Of a stretch of 64,000 nt of DNA, positions 43,563 to 52,815 are shown piece by piece (within the stretch, counting starts at the first letter, position 1; the number at the start of each line of letters is the position of its first letter). The DNA is taken from the NCBI RefSeq assembly GCF_037327425.1, contig NZ_CP147846.1:5766001-5830000 (forward strand), given 5' to 3'. The translations under genes and the position numbers were made by a program. The DNA comes from Rhodococcus sovatensis. Lineage in GTDB: Bacteria > Actinomycetota > Actinomycetes > Mycobacteriales > Mycobacteriaceae. The notes below the pieces were generated by a model. That model did no database searches. It was not told the origin of the DNA and worked only from the letters and a program-made list of their open reading frames with translations.

Positions 43563-44058
43563 ACCGTCCGGCACCCTTCTCCTGATCTTTGCACCGCGGA
43601 TCGTAGAGGACGGCGCTGACGCGGATAGCCCTCGGCCGCCAGTCCGATGTCGCGGCCACACTGTAACTCTCCGAGTCGGTCTCGCCCGGATCTCAGGGTC
43701 TGGGCGCGTCGATCTTCTGCGAGATGCTCAGAGCCGTACCCCGTATCGGCTTCGCAGGGAATACAGAAGGCCCAGGCGGTGGTCACCGTCGTGCGCGCCG
43801 CGCTTTGGACCAAGTCGATCATCGACCCCGCGTCCCAGCCGACATCGTGCTGGAGATACCGAGATAGCGAAACTTGTGAGCACACCGCGCTCTGACGAGC
43901 GCGAGGCTTGACATGTGAGCGGATCATCTGCATGATCCACCTCACATGCATTTGAGCGTCCTGCGTCACAAGTGAGCGCGAATGAGACTCGGTGAGCCTC
44001 ATTACGCGAACGGTAGCGGGATCTCGACGGGTCTGGACCACAAGCACGGAGATGGATC
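43563..44058. other. 496-bp intergenic region with the sugar-operon promoter
   Basis: No supported gene. The 3' part holds an inverted repeat at 43912-43948 and several TGTGAGC or GTGAGCG words before the polyol dehydrogenase start. The 5' part (43563-43870) shows no recognisable structure. Confidence 0.5.
43912..43948. promoter_or_regulatory. Inverted-repeat operator candidate for the sugar operon
   Basis: CATGTGAG-c-GGATCAT and ATGATCC-ac-CTCACATG form a nearly perfect interrupted palindrome with a four-base centre. A shorter GCTCA-tg-TGAGC palindrome at the start of the SorC gene shares the TGTGAGC core, pointing to SorC control. Confidence 0.6.
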
Positions 44059-45117
44059 ATGACAACGAAGACTGGTGTGCCGTCGACGATGACGGCAAGT
44101 GTGCTGCGTGCGCTGGGCGACATCGCACTCGAGGAACGCCCCGTATCCAGCTGCGCGCCTGACGAAGTGCTGGTCGAGGTCGCAAGCGTCGGTGTCTGCG
44201 GGTCGGACACGCACTACTATCAGCACGGTCGAATCGGCGACTACGTCGTAAACGGTCCGTTGGTGCTGGGGCACGAGGTGAGTGGCCGGATCGTTGCGAT
44301 CGGATCGCAGGTGGATCCGGCCAGGATGGGCGAGCGGGTCGCGATCGAGCCGCAGCGCCCCTGCCGCACCTGCGCATTCTGCCGCGAAGGGGCGTACAAC
44401 CTCTGCGCGAAAATGCAGTTCTATGCCACCCCGCCGATCGACGGTGCGTTCTGCGAATACGTCGTGATCCAGGACGACTTCGCCTACAGCGTCCCCGACA
44501 CCATCAGCGACCATGCTGCTGCGTTGATGGAACCCTTGTCGGTGGGAATCGCCGCCGCTCAGAAGGGCGGAATCAAGGTCGGTGACACCGTGCTGATCGC
44601 GGGAGGCGGGCCGATCGGTGTCATCTGCGCTCAGGTTGCCCTCGCGTTCGGTGCCGCCGACGTCGTGGTTGCCGATATCGACGCCGGTCGTCGTGAGCTC
44701 GCGACAAAATACGGAGCGCGCGTCGTCGACCCCACCTCCGAATCCACCGAAAGTCTCGCAGCGCACGTCTTCATCGATGCGTCAGGCGCGACGCAGGCCA
44801 TCACGAACGGATTGCGCTCGCTTCGTTCGGGAGGTACGGCTGTGTTGGTCGGGAGCGCAGACACGATCCCGTTGTCTGTGCCGGACATCGCGATGCGCGA
44901 GATCAACGTCACCGGGACCTTCCGGTACACCAACACCTGGCCGATCGCGCGGTCTCTGCTGCTTTCCGGCCAGGTCGATCTGGATTCGCTCGTCACGCAC
45001 GTGTACGGCATCGAACAGGTCGAGCAGGCACTGACCGCGCGGGACGGCGGTCTCAAGCGCATCGTGGTGCCGTCGATCCGACGCGTCGACGATCCTGCGG
45101 TGGGAGGTCCGGCATGA
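44059..45117 (+). CDS. Zinc-dependent polyol dehydrogenase (sorbitol/xylitol dehydrogenase-like)
   Basis: A 352-residue MDR dehydrogenase. The catalytic zinc site is built from VCGSDTHYY, LGHEVSG and LMEPLSVG. The structural zinc lobe has four cysteines (CRTCAFCREGAYNLC). The NAD motif is LIAGGGPIGVI. VYGIEQVEQAL near the end is typical of polyol dehydrogenases. It should oxidise a sugar alcohol to a ketose that the FGGY kinase at 48776-50308 then phosphorylates. It overlaps the transporter ATPase gene by ATGA. Confidence 0.92.
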   Translation: MTTKTGVPSTMTASVLRALGDIALEERPVSSCAPDEVLVEVASVGVCGSDTHYYQHGRIGDYVVNGPLVLGHEVSGRIVAIGSQVDPARMGERVAIEPQRPCRTCAFCREGAYNLCAKMQFYATPPIDGAFCEYVVIQDDFAYSVPDTISDHAAALMEPLSVGIAAAQKGGIKVGDTVLIAGGGPIGVICAQVALAFGAADVVVADIDAGRRELATKYGARVVDPTSESTESLAAHVFIDASGATQAITNGLRSLRSGGTAVLVGSADTIPLSVPDIAMREINVTGTFRYTNTWPIARSLLLSGQVDLDSLVTHVYGIEQVEQALTARDGGLKRIVVPSIRRVDDPAVGGPA

Positions 45118-46613
45118 CCGGGTCGCTGCTGTCGGTGACGGGCATCGCCAAGTCATTCCCTGGGGTGAAGGCGCTCGACGGTGTCTCCTTCGATGTTCGG
45201 CCCGGCACCGTGCATGCCTTGTGCGGGGAGAACGGAGCAGGAAAATCCACCTTGATGAAGATCATCAACGGGATCTACCAGCCCGACGCCGGAACGATCT
45301 CCATCCGCGGCGAGAAGGTACAGATCAAGAGTCCGATCGAGGCCCGCGCCCACGGCATCGCGATGATCGCGCAGGAGCTCAACTACGTTCCGGACATCAC
45401 CATCGCCGAGAACTTCTTCCTCGGGCGGCTGCCGCGTCGGGTCGGCCGAGTGGACTGGTCGTTCATACGCAAGGAAACCACCCGCATCTTGCGCGACGAG
45501 GGCCTGACCTACTCGCCGAATCGACGCATGAGCAGTTTGACGGTGTCCGAGATCCAGATGCTCGAAATTCTGCGAGCGGTGTACCACAGCGCCGAAATCC
45601 TTATCATGGATGAACCGACTTCGGCCATCGCACATCGCGAGGTGGAGTCGTTGTTCCGCAAGATCCGTGCGCTGCGCGAACAGGGTAAGTCGATCATCTA
45701 CATCTCCCACAAGATGGACGAGGTGTTCGAGCTCGCCGACGACATCACCGTGCTGCGGGACGGTGCCGTCGTCGAAACTCAGGAAGCCTCGGCGATCGAC
45801 CTGCACGGCGTCATCGCACAGATGGTTGGACGCGACCTCGATCACCAGCAGTATCCGAAAGATCATGTCCAGATCGGCAAGACGATGTTCAAGGCCACCG
45901 GTCTCTCGCGCCAGCACATGTTCACCGGTATCGACCTCGAAATCAGAGCAGGTGAGATCGTCGGACTCGCGGGACTGATCGGGGCGGGACGCAGCGAGGT
46001 CATCCGCTCGATCTTCGGCCTCGATCCGCTCGATTCGGGAACGGTCGAGGTCGATGGCGACGTGGTCGCGTTGAGCACACCGAAAAAGGCCATCGATCAC
46101 GGTGTTGCGATGCTCTCCGAGGATCGACGGCTCGTCGGCATCGTTCCGCAGCTGAGTATCAAGAAGAACGCCACTCTGGCGACCATGAAGAAGGTCGTCC
46201 ACGGCGGACGCACGCATCGCCGAGCCGAAGAAGAATTGGTTCGTGAGTACTTCGACAAGATGAACGTGAAGGCACCGAGCACGGAGACCCGAATCGACAC
46301 GCTCAGCGGCGGCAACCAGCAGAAAGTACTGCTGGCCCGGTGCATGATCGCAAACCCGAAGATTCTGCTGCTCGACGAGCCGACCCGTGGAATCGACATC
46401 GGCGCGAAGTTCGAGATCTACAAGATCATGAACGATCTTGCCCGGCGAGGTTGCGCGATATTGATGATCTCTTCCGAGCTGCCGGAGCTGATCGGAATGT
46501 GCGACCGGATCTACGTCATGTCCGCCGGTCGATTGACCGGCGAGCTCGCGCGGGGCCACTACGACCAGGAAACCATTCTGAAGTACGCCATGAACGAAAA
46601 CGAGGTGGCCTGA
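45114..46613 (+). CDS. Sugar ABC importer ATPase (RbsA type, two domains)
   Basis: A 499-residue ribose-type ATPase. Domain 1 has Walker A GENGAGKST, signature SLTVSEIQM and Walker B ILIMDEPTS. Domain 2 has a degenerate A-site (GLIGAGRSE), signature LSGGNQQK and LLLDEPTRGID. This asymmetry is normal for RbsA proteins. It pairs with the permease and binding protein that follow. Three bases separate its stop from the permease ATG. Confidence 0.94.
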   Translation: MTGSLLSVTGIAKSFPGVKALDGVSFDVRPGTVHALCGENGAGKSTLMKIINGIYQPDAGTISIRGEKVQIKSPIEARAHGIAMIAQELNYVPDITIAENFFLGRLPRRVGRVDWSFIRKETTRILRDEGLTYSPNRRMSSLTVSEIQMLEILRAVYHSAEILIMDEPTSAIAHREVESLFRKIRALREQGKSIIYISHKMDEVFELADDITVLRDGAVVETQEASAIDLHGVIAQMVGRDLDHQQYPKDHVQIGKTMFKATGLSRQHMFTGIDLEIRAGEIVGLAGLIGAGRSEVIRSIFGLDPLDSGTVEVDGDVVALSTPKKAIDHGVAMLSEDRRLVGIVPQLSIKKNATLATMKKVVHGGRTHRRAEEELVREYFDKMNVKAPSTETRIDTLSGGNQQKVLLARCMIANPKILLLDEPTRGIDIGAKFEIYKIMNDLARRGCAILMISSELPELIGMCDRIYVMSAGRLTGELARGHYDQETILKYAMNENEVA

Positions 46614-46616
46614 GCC

Positions 46617-47663
46617 ATGTTGGCCAAACTGAAGGCATTCGACGCAAGTCGCTACTCCATCTTCATCATCCTGGTCGCGGTGTGTGTTGCCGCGAGCATG
46701 CTCAATCCCAACTTCATCGGCACCGACAACGTATTGAACGTGCTTCGCCAGGTCGCGGTCATCACGATTCTGGCCTACGGCGCCATGGTGCTGATCATCG
46801 GCAAGATGATCGACCTGTCCGCGGGGGCTGTCATGGCGTTTGCCGGCGTGGTGTCGATCATGGTCTACAAGTCATCCGGCAGCCTGCTGCTGGCGCTGAT
46901 CGCGGGCATTCTCGTCGGTGTCGCCTGCAACATGGTCAGCGCTTTTCTCGTTGCGACACTGAAGACACCCGCGTTCATCGTCACCCTCGGCATGATGATG
47001 GTCGCGCGCGGTGCCGTCCTGCAGCTGACCGCCGGACAGAACGTCCTCGAGCTCGATCGGTTCGTCATCTTCGGCCAGGGGACCCTCGGGTGGCTACCGA
47101 TCCCGACGTTGTTTCTGATCGTGGTCACCGCCGTGGTCTGGTATCTGATGACCCAGACCCGGTTCGGGCGGTCGGTGTACGCGGTCGGTGGCAACGAGGA
47201 AGCTGCGCGCGCAGCCGGCATCGCCGTTGACCGCGCCAAGTACAAGGCGTTCGCCCTCAACGGAGTACTCGTCGGATTGGCCGGCGTCATATTCATGTCT
47301 CGAGTCAACGCTGGATTACCCAATGCGGGAGTCGGGTACGAGTTGCAGGCCATCACAGCCCCGATCATCGGTGGCACCAGTTTCTCCGGCGGAGTCGGCA
47401 CCACCTTCGGCACGCTCGCCGGTGCCCTCATCGTCGGCGTCCTGAGCAACATCATGAACCTCACCGGCGTCGGGTCTTACATTCAGCAGATCGTGATGGG
47501 TCTGATCATCGTGGTCGCCGTCGCCTACGACGTGTTCAGCAAGCGGGGCAAGAAGACCACCGTGATACTCACACCGCCCGATTCGACCGAGCACACCCAG
47601 AACCCCACCTCGACGCAGAAGACACCGATACCGCCGGCGGCATCCCGAGCGACCCGGCCCTGA
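46617..47663 (+). CDS. Sugar ABC importer permease (RbsC type)
   Basis: A 348-residue permease with many hydrophobic helices. The BPD_transp_2 pattern includes LIIGKMIDLSAGAVMAFAGV, FIVTLGMMMVARG, then RFGRSVYAVGGNEEAARAAG and GGTSFSGGVGTTFGTLAGAL. The C-terminus carries a hydrophilic tail rich in Thr and Pro. It forms the membrane channel for the ATPase encoded just upstream. Confidence 0.94.
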   Translation: MLAKLKAFDASRYSIFIILVAVCVAASMLNPNFIGTDNVLNVLRQVAVITILAYGAMVLIIGKMIDLSAGAVMAFAGVVSIMVYKSSGSLLLALIAGILVGVACNMVSAFLVATLKTPAFIVTLGMMMVARGAVLQLTAGQNVLELDRFVIFGQGTLGWLPIPTLFLIVVTAVVWYLMTQTRFGRSVYAVGGNEEAARAAGIAVDRAKYKAFALNGVLVGLAGVIFMSRVNAGLPNAGVGYELQAITAPIIGGTSFSGGVGTTFGTLAGALIVGVLSNIMNLTGVGSYIQQIVMGLIIVVAVAYDVFSKRGKKTTVILTPPDSTEHTQNPTSTQKTPIPPAASRATRP

Positions 47664-47691
47664 CCTCACCCGCGATGTGGAAAGAAGCTCG

Positions 47692-48699
47692 ATGAAGAAT
47701 TTCTTGCGTAAGCACCGGCTTGCCGCCATCACGGCCGTTGCGGCTGTAGGGCTGTCGGGATGCTCGATCACCATCGGCAACCCGGTTGCCGATCCTCCCG
47801 GTCCCTGTCAGCCTCAGGACAGCTACCGCGTGGCGTATGTTGCTCGGGCACAGGTCGATTCGTTTGCTGCCTGGTTGGCCAACGAGATGAAAGGCGAAGC
47901 CGAGAAGTATCCGGACATCTCGCTCGACGTCTTCGACGGCCAAGCCGACGACGAAGTCGAGAACCGCATGATCGAAAACGCGATCGCCAACAAGTACGAC
48001 GCGATCATCGTCCAGGCGAACAACGGTGAGGCACAACGACCGTACATCGAGGCATCGGCCGAACGTGGGATCGTCACCATCACGACGAACCCGAAGGTCG
48101 ATGGCATCGACGGTGCGTCCTCGGTCGACTCCAACCCCTATGACCAAGGTGCCGTCGTAGCGCAGCAGGCGCTGACAAAGATCCCGCAGGGAGCCAAAGT
48201 CGTCGTGCTCGACGGCCCGGGCGGCAACTATCACAGCATCCAGCGACGCCAAGCCTGGCAGACGGAGTTCTTCGACAAGCGGCCGGACGTCACGGTTGTC
48301 GCAGAGAACATCGCGAACTGGAACAAGGACGAAGGTCTTCGCCTGATGGAGGACTGGTCGCTGTCCAACCCCCAGATCGATGCCATCGTCTCGATGAACG
48401 ACAACATGGCCACCGGCGCACTCGAGGCGGTCAAGGGCAAGCCCGCTTTCGAGAACATCCTGTCTTTCGGTGTGGATGGAACACCCGAAGCGGCGATGCT
48501 CGTCGCGAACGGCGATATGACCGCCACTGCTCTGCAGAACGCAATCGAACTGGCGCAGCTCAACATGAAATCTGTGCACGAACTGCTCAGCTGCGAGAAG
48601 GACACCCTGGACGTCACCATCGGGAATCCACTGATCATGCAGGACAACGCGTCCGAGTTCGTCGACATGTATCGCGACGCGGGTCTGGTCGACAACTGA
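47692..48699 (+). CDS. Sugar ABC importer substrate-binding lipoprotein
   Basis: A 335-residue periplasmic-binding-protein family 4-type protein from the ATG at 47692, preceded by GGAAAGAAG. The signal peptide ends in the lipobox LSGC (Cys24). The mature region shows YVARAQVDSFAAWLANEMKG, then YDAIIVQANNGEA and FGVDGTPEAAMLVANGDMTA, characteristic of ribose/xylose/polyol-binding proteins. It captures the substrate of this operon. Confidence 0.93.
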   Translation: MKNFLRKHRLAAITAVAAVGLSGCSITIGNPVADPPGPCQPQDSYRVAYVARAQVDSFAAWLANEMKGEAEKYPDISLDVFDGQADDEVENRMIENAIANKYDAIIVQANNGEAQRPYIEASAERGIVTITTNPKVDGIDGASSVDSNPYDQGAVVAQQALTKIPQGAKVVVLDGPGGNYHSIQRRQAWQTEFFDKRPDVTVVAENIANWNKDEGLRLMEDWSLSNPQIDAIVSMNDNMATGALEAVKGKPAFENILSFGVDGTPEAAMLVANGDMTATALQNAIELAQLNMKSVHELLSCEKDTLDVTIGNPLIMQDNASEFVDMYRDAGLVDN

Positions 48700-48775
48700 C
48701 CGGTCCGTCTGCCCGACGAGTTGGCGACGTTCCGACGAGCTAGCTCGAGATATCGAAGTACCGAGAGGACCAGAC

Positions 48776-50308
48776 ATGGGTGTCGTTGCTGGAGTAGACA
48801 GTTCGACGCAATCGTGCAAAGTGGAGCTTCGCGACCTGGACGACGGCTCCCTGCTGGGGCGCGGTTCGGCACCGCATCCTCCGGCGTTCGCGCCGTGCAG
48901 CGAGCAGTCGCCGGTCGATTGGTGGACTGCATTCGAAAGAGCGTTCGGCATTGCCGTCACGGCGGCAGGAATAGCTGCTGATGACGTCACCGCACTGTCT
49001 GTCGCAGCGCAGTGTCACGGTCTGGTTGCGCTCGCGGACGACGATTCGGTGATCCGGCCGGCGAAGTTGTGGAACGACACCACCTCGGCGCCTCAGCTGA
49101 ATCACTTACGCGAGTCGATCGGTGAACAGGCGTGGATAGCGGCGGTCGGGTCGCTGCCGACGGCAGCGTTCACCCTGAGCAAGATCGCCTGGCTGCGCGA
49201 GGTGGAACCCGCCGCGTTCGACCGCCTGGCACGGATCTGCCTGCCTCACGACTGGCTCACCCGTGAGCTGACGGGTGCCCACGTCACCGACAGATCCGAG
49301 GCATCGGGAACCGGCTATTACAGCACTGCGCGGGGCCGGTATCTCCTCGAGTATCTGCAGCTGATCGACCCGAACACGGAGTGGGCGAACGCAGTGCCGC
49401 GAGTTCTCGGGCCGGACGACGCCGCAGGCACCGCGTCCACGGTTGCCGCACGCCGTCTGGGAGTGCGTCCGGAGGCTCTCGTCGGAGCGGGCGGCGGAGA
49501 TCAGCATGCCGCTGCTCTCGGACTTGCCGTCGAACCCGGCGATGTGGTCTATTCCATCGGCACCTCGGGCGTCGTCTACACGGTCTCACCCGACCCCGTG
49601 TTCGACCGTACCGGAACGGTCGACGGCGTCGCCGACATGGCTGGGGGCTACCTTCCCCTGGTCTCGACGCTCAACGCCGCGCGTGTAACCGACTGGGCGC
49701 AAGGAATTCTCGGGGTCGATCACGCCGGGGCTTCGACGATGGCACTGGCCGCAGAATTCGGCCGTGCGCCTGTTCTCGCCGCATTCTTCGACGGCGAGCG
49801 CAAGCCCAATCGTCCCGATGCCACCGCCACACTCGGTGCACTGACCGCGGCCACCACTCGTGAGGACATCGCGCGGGCTGCCTTCGAGGGGGTGCTCATG
49901 GGTCTTGTTCGTGGTCAACACAGCATGAACTCGGCTGGTGTCGCCACCGACGGCCGCGTCGTCATCACCGGCGGCGGGTCACGATCGCCCGCGTACCGCC
50001 AAATTCTCGCCGATCTGACCGGGCGAGAAGTAACGGTGGCAGACCCGGTCGACGCGGATGAGGCTACTGCGCGTGGTGCGGCAATCCAGGCCGCGGCGGT
50101 GGCCACAGGAGGTGCCGTCATCGACGTCCGACGTGCCTGGGCCCCGCGCAGCCACGTGGTGGCGGAACCGGCCGCCCATAGCGAGGACACCCGGCGGGAA
50201 CTTTTCGAGCGTTACATGCGCGTCGCGGATTGGGATGGACTCGACGTCACGTCCCGGTCGTCGACTTCGGGGCCGTTCGCTCGATCCAACGGGCCGAGTC
50301 CGACGTGA
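48776..50308 (+). CDS. xylB: FGGY-family carbohydrate kinase (xylulokinase-like)
   Basis: A 510-residue FGGY kinase. The N-terminal phosphate motif is AGVDSSTQSCKVEL, followed by SVAAQCHGLVAL and KLWNDTTSA. The C-terminal nucleotide domain has GAGGGDQHAAALGLAVEPGD, SIGTSGVV and VITGGGSRSPAYRQILADLT, all as in xylulokinases. It would phosphorylate the ketose made by the polyol dehydrogenase. The symbol is by family resemblance; the actual ketose may differ from xylulose. It overlaps the next gene by GTGA. Confidence 0.9.
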   Translation: MGVVAGVDSSTQSCKVELRDLDDGSLLGRGSAPHPPAFAPCSEQSPVDWWTAFERAFGIAVTAAGIAADDVTALSVAAQCHGLVALADDDSVIRPAKLWNDTTSAPQLNHLRESIGEQAWIAAVGSLPTAAFTLSKIAWLREVEPAAFDRLARICLPHDWLTRELTGAHVTDRSEASGTGYYSTARGRYLLEYLQLIDPNTEWANAVPRVLGPDDAAGTASTVAARRLGVRPEALVGAGGGDQHAAALGLAVEPGDVVYSIGTSGVVYTVSPDPVFDRTGTVDGVADMAGGYLPLVSTLNAARVTDWAQGILGVDHAGASTMALAAEFGRAPVLAAFFDGERKPNRPDATATLGALTAATTREDIARAAFEGVLMGLVRGQHSMNSAGVATDGRVVITGGGSRSPAYRQILADLTGREVTVADPVDADEATARGAAIQAAAVATGGAVIDVRRAWAPRSHVVAEPAAHSEDTRRELFERYMRVADWDGLDVTSRSSTSGPFARSNGPSPT

Positions 50309-50988
50309 GTGCACTCCCACGGCCAGGGGGCAGTCGAGCTCTGGAGTTCAATGTCGTTCTGGCCGAACGGTTTTCCGTGACCGATGGTGCCGAGCTTGCG
50401 GGCAGTCTGTTCGCCGTTCCCGAACGCGAGCGTGCTGCTGCCGCTGCGATGTTGAGCGACCGCGGGATCTGGATTCACGCGGACGTGTTTCCCGACGCCG
50501 ACATGGGCGTGAGCCTGGACCTGATCACCCGAATGGTCGACGACGGAATCGGACCGGTCGACGTACACCTACTATCCGTCGGTGCTCTCGATGCCCTGGA
50601 CGTGGTGTGCCGGCCCGGCATCGCCCGCGTCACGTTGCCTTTCGAGGGCATCGGCGACGTCGAATCCTCTGCGTGGCGGGTGCGGACTGCGGGTGCCCGT
50701 CCATGGCTGGCCGTGTCACCGGGGACGCCGTTCGACGACTATCGGCAGCAACTCCAGTACGTCGACGGAGTGCTGGTGATGCTCATCGAACCCGGCACCA
50801 AAAACTCGGCCGACCTGACGCAACTGACCAAACTCGAGCGAAGTCGACAGAATTGCACTACCGGAGTCGACGGTGGAGTCGATGAGGAAAACCTTGGACG
50901 CATCCTGGCCGCGGGGACCGAGTACGTCGTCATCGGCCGTCGACTGTTCACGAACCCGAAGTGCCGAACAGAGGGAGAGCGACTGTGA
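50305..50988 (+). CDS. Ribulose-phosphate 3-epimerase-like protein
   Basis: A 227-residue TIM-barrel protein from GTG 50305. Residues corresponding to the metal site of ribulose-phosphate epimerase are kept: His58 and Asp60 (IHADVF), His88 (VDVHLL) and Asp189 (GVDGGV). The rest is divergent, lacking the usual DVMDGHFVPN block. It probably epimerises or otherwise rearranges a ketose phosphate produced by the kinase. It overlaps its neighbours on both sides by GTGA. Hexulose-phosphate synthase is a less likely alternative because the DLKxMD motif is absent. Confidence 0.75.
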   Translation: MSALPRPGGSRALEFNVVLAERFSVTDGAELAGSLFAVPERERAAAAAMLSDRGIWIHADVFPDADMGVSLDLITRMVDDGIGPVDVHLLSVGALDALDVVCRPGIARVTLPFEGIGDVESSAWRVRTAGARPWLAVSPGTPFDDYRQQLQYVDGVLVMLIEPGTKNSADLTQLTKLERSRQNCTTGVDGGVDEENLGRILAAGTEYVVIGRRLFTNPKCRTEGERL

Positions 50989-51509
50989 ATTCACTCGGCC
51001 TGGTGGGCGACGAGATCAGCCACACGCTGAAATCCATCGAACCCGAGGCGGTCGTCGCGCTCACTGAGGCGTTCGCCGACCGTGGACGCAGGTGGTTCGT
51101 CTCCGGTCAGGGGCGGTCTCGTCTGGTGGCAAGTATGACGGCGATGCGCCTGATGCACGTGGGTTTCGACGTGCACGTGACCGGCGAGGTGACCGCCCCG
51201 GCCATCGCGGCAGGGGACTCTCTGATGATGCTGTCGGCATCGGGTGCGACCCCGGTTTCCGTGCACTTGGCCCAACGTGCCGCTGACGTCGGTGCACGCG
51301 TTCTGGCGCTGACCACTCGGCCGGACAGTGAACTTGCCGGTGTCGCCGACATCGTCGTTGCGATAGCGGCCGATCGCAGTCGCCAGTTCGGCGGTTCGTT
51401 GTTCGAGCAGGCCGCTTTGCTACTGCTAGACGCGCTGGTTCTCGAGCTCACCGAAGACGACCCGACATCCTTCGAGCGCATGCGCGCACGCCACACCAAT
51501 CTGGAGTAG
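50985..51509 (+). CDS. SIS-domain isomerase (6-phospho-3-hexuloisomerase-like)
   Basis: A 174-residue SIS protein from GTG 50985. It has the phosphosugar loop FVSGQGRSRLVASMTAMRLM, then SLMMLSASGATPVSV and the family C-terminal signature QFGGSLFEQAALLLLDALVL with a probable catalytic Glu. Such proteins isomerise 3-hexulose-6-phosphate to fructose-6-phosphate in formaldehyde fixation, but no HPS partner is present. A related aldose-ketose phosphate isomerisation in this polyol pathway is inferred. Confidence 0.85.
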   Translation: MNSLGLVGDEISHTLKSIEPEAVVALTEAFADRGRRWFVSGQGRSRLVASMTAMRLMHVGFDVHVTGEVTAPAIAAGDSLMMLSASGATPVSVHLAQRAADVGARVLALTTRPDSELAGVADIVVAIAADRSRQFGGSLFEQAALLLLDALVLELTEDDPTSFERMRARHTNLE

Positions 51510-51551
51510 ATCGACTCATCGTGCTCGTCTGGCTCGTCTGTCGTCTATGAT

Positions 51552-51563
51552 GCTCATGTGAGC
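51552..51563. promoter_or_regulatory. GCTCA-TG-TGAGC palindrome overlapping the SorC start
   Basis: A 12-bp interrupted palindrome spanning the GTG start codon (51558) of the regulator gene. It shares TGTGAGC with the repeat before 44059, which suggests autoregulation. Confidence 0.4.
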
Positions 51564-52517
51564 GAACAGCGGGGGAGCGCAGATTCTGTGAGGCCAGGGC
51601 CGAACGACCTTCTGCAGCAGGCTCTCGTCGCTCGACGGTACTACCTCGAAGGACGAACCCGCGTACAGATCGCCGACGAGTTCGGTGTTTCGCGATTCAA
51701 GGTCGCCAGGCTACTCGACGACGCACTGGCGACCGGAATGGTCGAAATCACGGTTCACACGCCGGATTCGATCGATGTGGAACTGTCCGCCGCGCTCAAG
51801 CGCCAGTATGGGCTCGAGCACGCCTACGTGGTGTCGTCGAAGTCGCCGAACACGGCCGACCGTGTGGACGCCGTGGCCAGGGCGACCGCAGACCTACTGG
51901 CCTCGATAATTTCGGCCGACCACGTACTCGGCGTCGACTGTGGACGAACGCTGTCTCACGTAGCCGGTCACCTGAACACCCTTGCTTCGTGCGACATCGT
52001 GCAGTTGACCGGCTCGGCCGGTGCGATCACCGCTAATTCTGCCGAACTCGCCCGTCGCATGGCCGAAATCGGCGGCGGGCAATGCTGGTCGATGTATGCA
52101 CCGCTCGTGGCACCTGACGAGCGGACGGCGACCGCATTGAGCCGTGATCGTCAGATCGAGCTCACGCTCGCGAAACATGAATCGATCACTCATGCGATTG
52201 TCTCTGTGGGCAGCTGGCAGCCGGGCGCTTCGCAAGTGTACGACTCCCTCGTCGGGGACGAGGCGGCTGCTCTGCGACGCGATGGTGTGACGGCGGAAAC
52301 GTGCGCGCTACTCGTGGACCGAAATGGCAAGCGAATCAAAGTAATCGACGATCGCAGAATCGGCATCGGCGAAAGCACTCTGCGTGCGATCCCGACAGTG
52401 ATCGCGATCGCGGCAGGGCGAGAGAAGACGGATTCGACGCGCGCCGTTCTGGCGTCACGTCTGGTGACATCAATCGTCACCGACACAGAGATTGCGGCGG
52501 CCTGCCTCTCGCGCTGA
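51558..52517 (+). CDS. SorC/DeoR-family sugar-responsive regulator
   Basis: A 319-residue SorC-type regulator from GTG 51558. The N-terminal helix-turn-helix reads YYLEGRTRVQIADEFGVSRF and KVARLLDDALATGMVEI. The sugar-phosphate-binding C-domain shows VLGVDCGRTLSHVAGHL, VQLTGSAGAI and SITHAIVSVGSWQ. It responds to phosphorylated sugars and is the natural controller of the upstream operon, the last gene of which ends 48 bases before it. Confidence 0.92.
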   Translation: MSEQRGSADSVRPGPNDLLQQALVARRYYLEGRTRVQIADEFGVSRFKVARLLDDALATGMVEITVHTPDSIDVELSAALKRQYGLEHAYVVSSKSPNTADRVDAVARATADLLASIISADHVLGVDCGRTLSHVAGHLNTLASCDIVQLTGSAGAITANSAELARRMAEIGGGQCWSMYAPLVAPDERTATALSRDRQIELTLAKHESITHAIVSVGSWQPGASQVYDSLVGDEAAALRRDGVTAETCALLVDRNGKRIKVIDDRRIGIGESTLRAIPTVIAIAAGREKTDSTRAVLASRLVTSIVTDTEIAAACLSR

Positions 52518-52815
52518 GCGTTGACCCCGGAGCCGACGGATACCTCAGCTGCGGCCCACTCCGAGACGAGATCGGAGCTTGTGCAGGGGACCGGTGCGGC
52601 TGCGGTTCGTGTCGAGCCCGCGGGCTACGACGGTCTCGAAGAGCTTCGGGGTACGAGCGTCGAGCAGTCGTTGTACCGCGGGAATGCGGGTCAGTTCGTT
52701 GGTTGCTCTCAACGCCAGAACTGCGGCGGAGACGGCGATCTCGGCTGGCCGATCCGGTTCGACGCCTAGAGCGTGTCTCCCAAATTTGAGAGGTGCTGTC
52801 AGCGATGATATTTCG

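Noticed and set aside
45153..46559. A 468-codon minus-strand open frame
   Set aside because: Antisense to the RbsA-type ATPase, whose motifs are unmistakable; the antisense product is low-complexity and unlike any family.
48736..48747. CGAGCTAGCTCG palindrome before the FGGY kinase
   Set aside because: Short, built from common restriction-site-like words, and not repeated at other promoters.
47569..48990. A 473-codon minus-strand open frame
   Set aside because: Spans the binding-protein gene and both its flanks in antisense, with no start signal or recognisable domain.
50305..51509. Formaldehyde-fixing HPS-PHI pair
   Set aside because: The first protein has ribulose-phosphate-epimerase metal residues and lacks the HPS DLKxMD motif.
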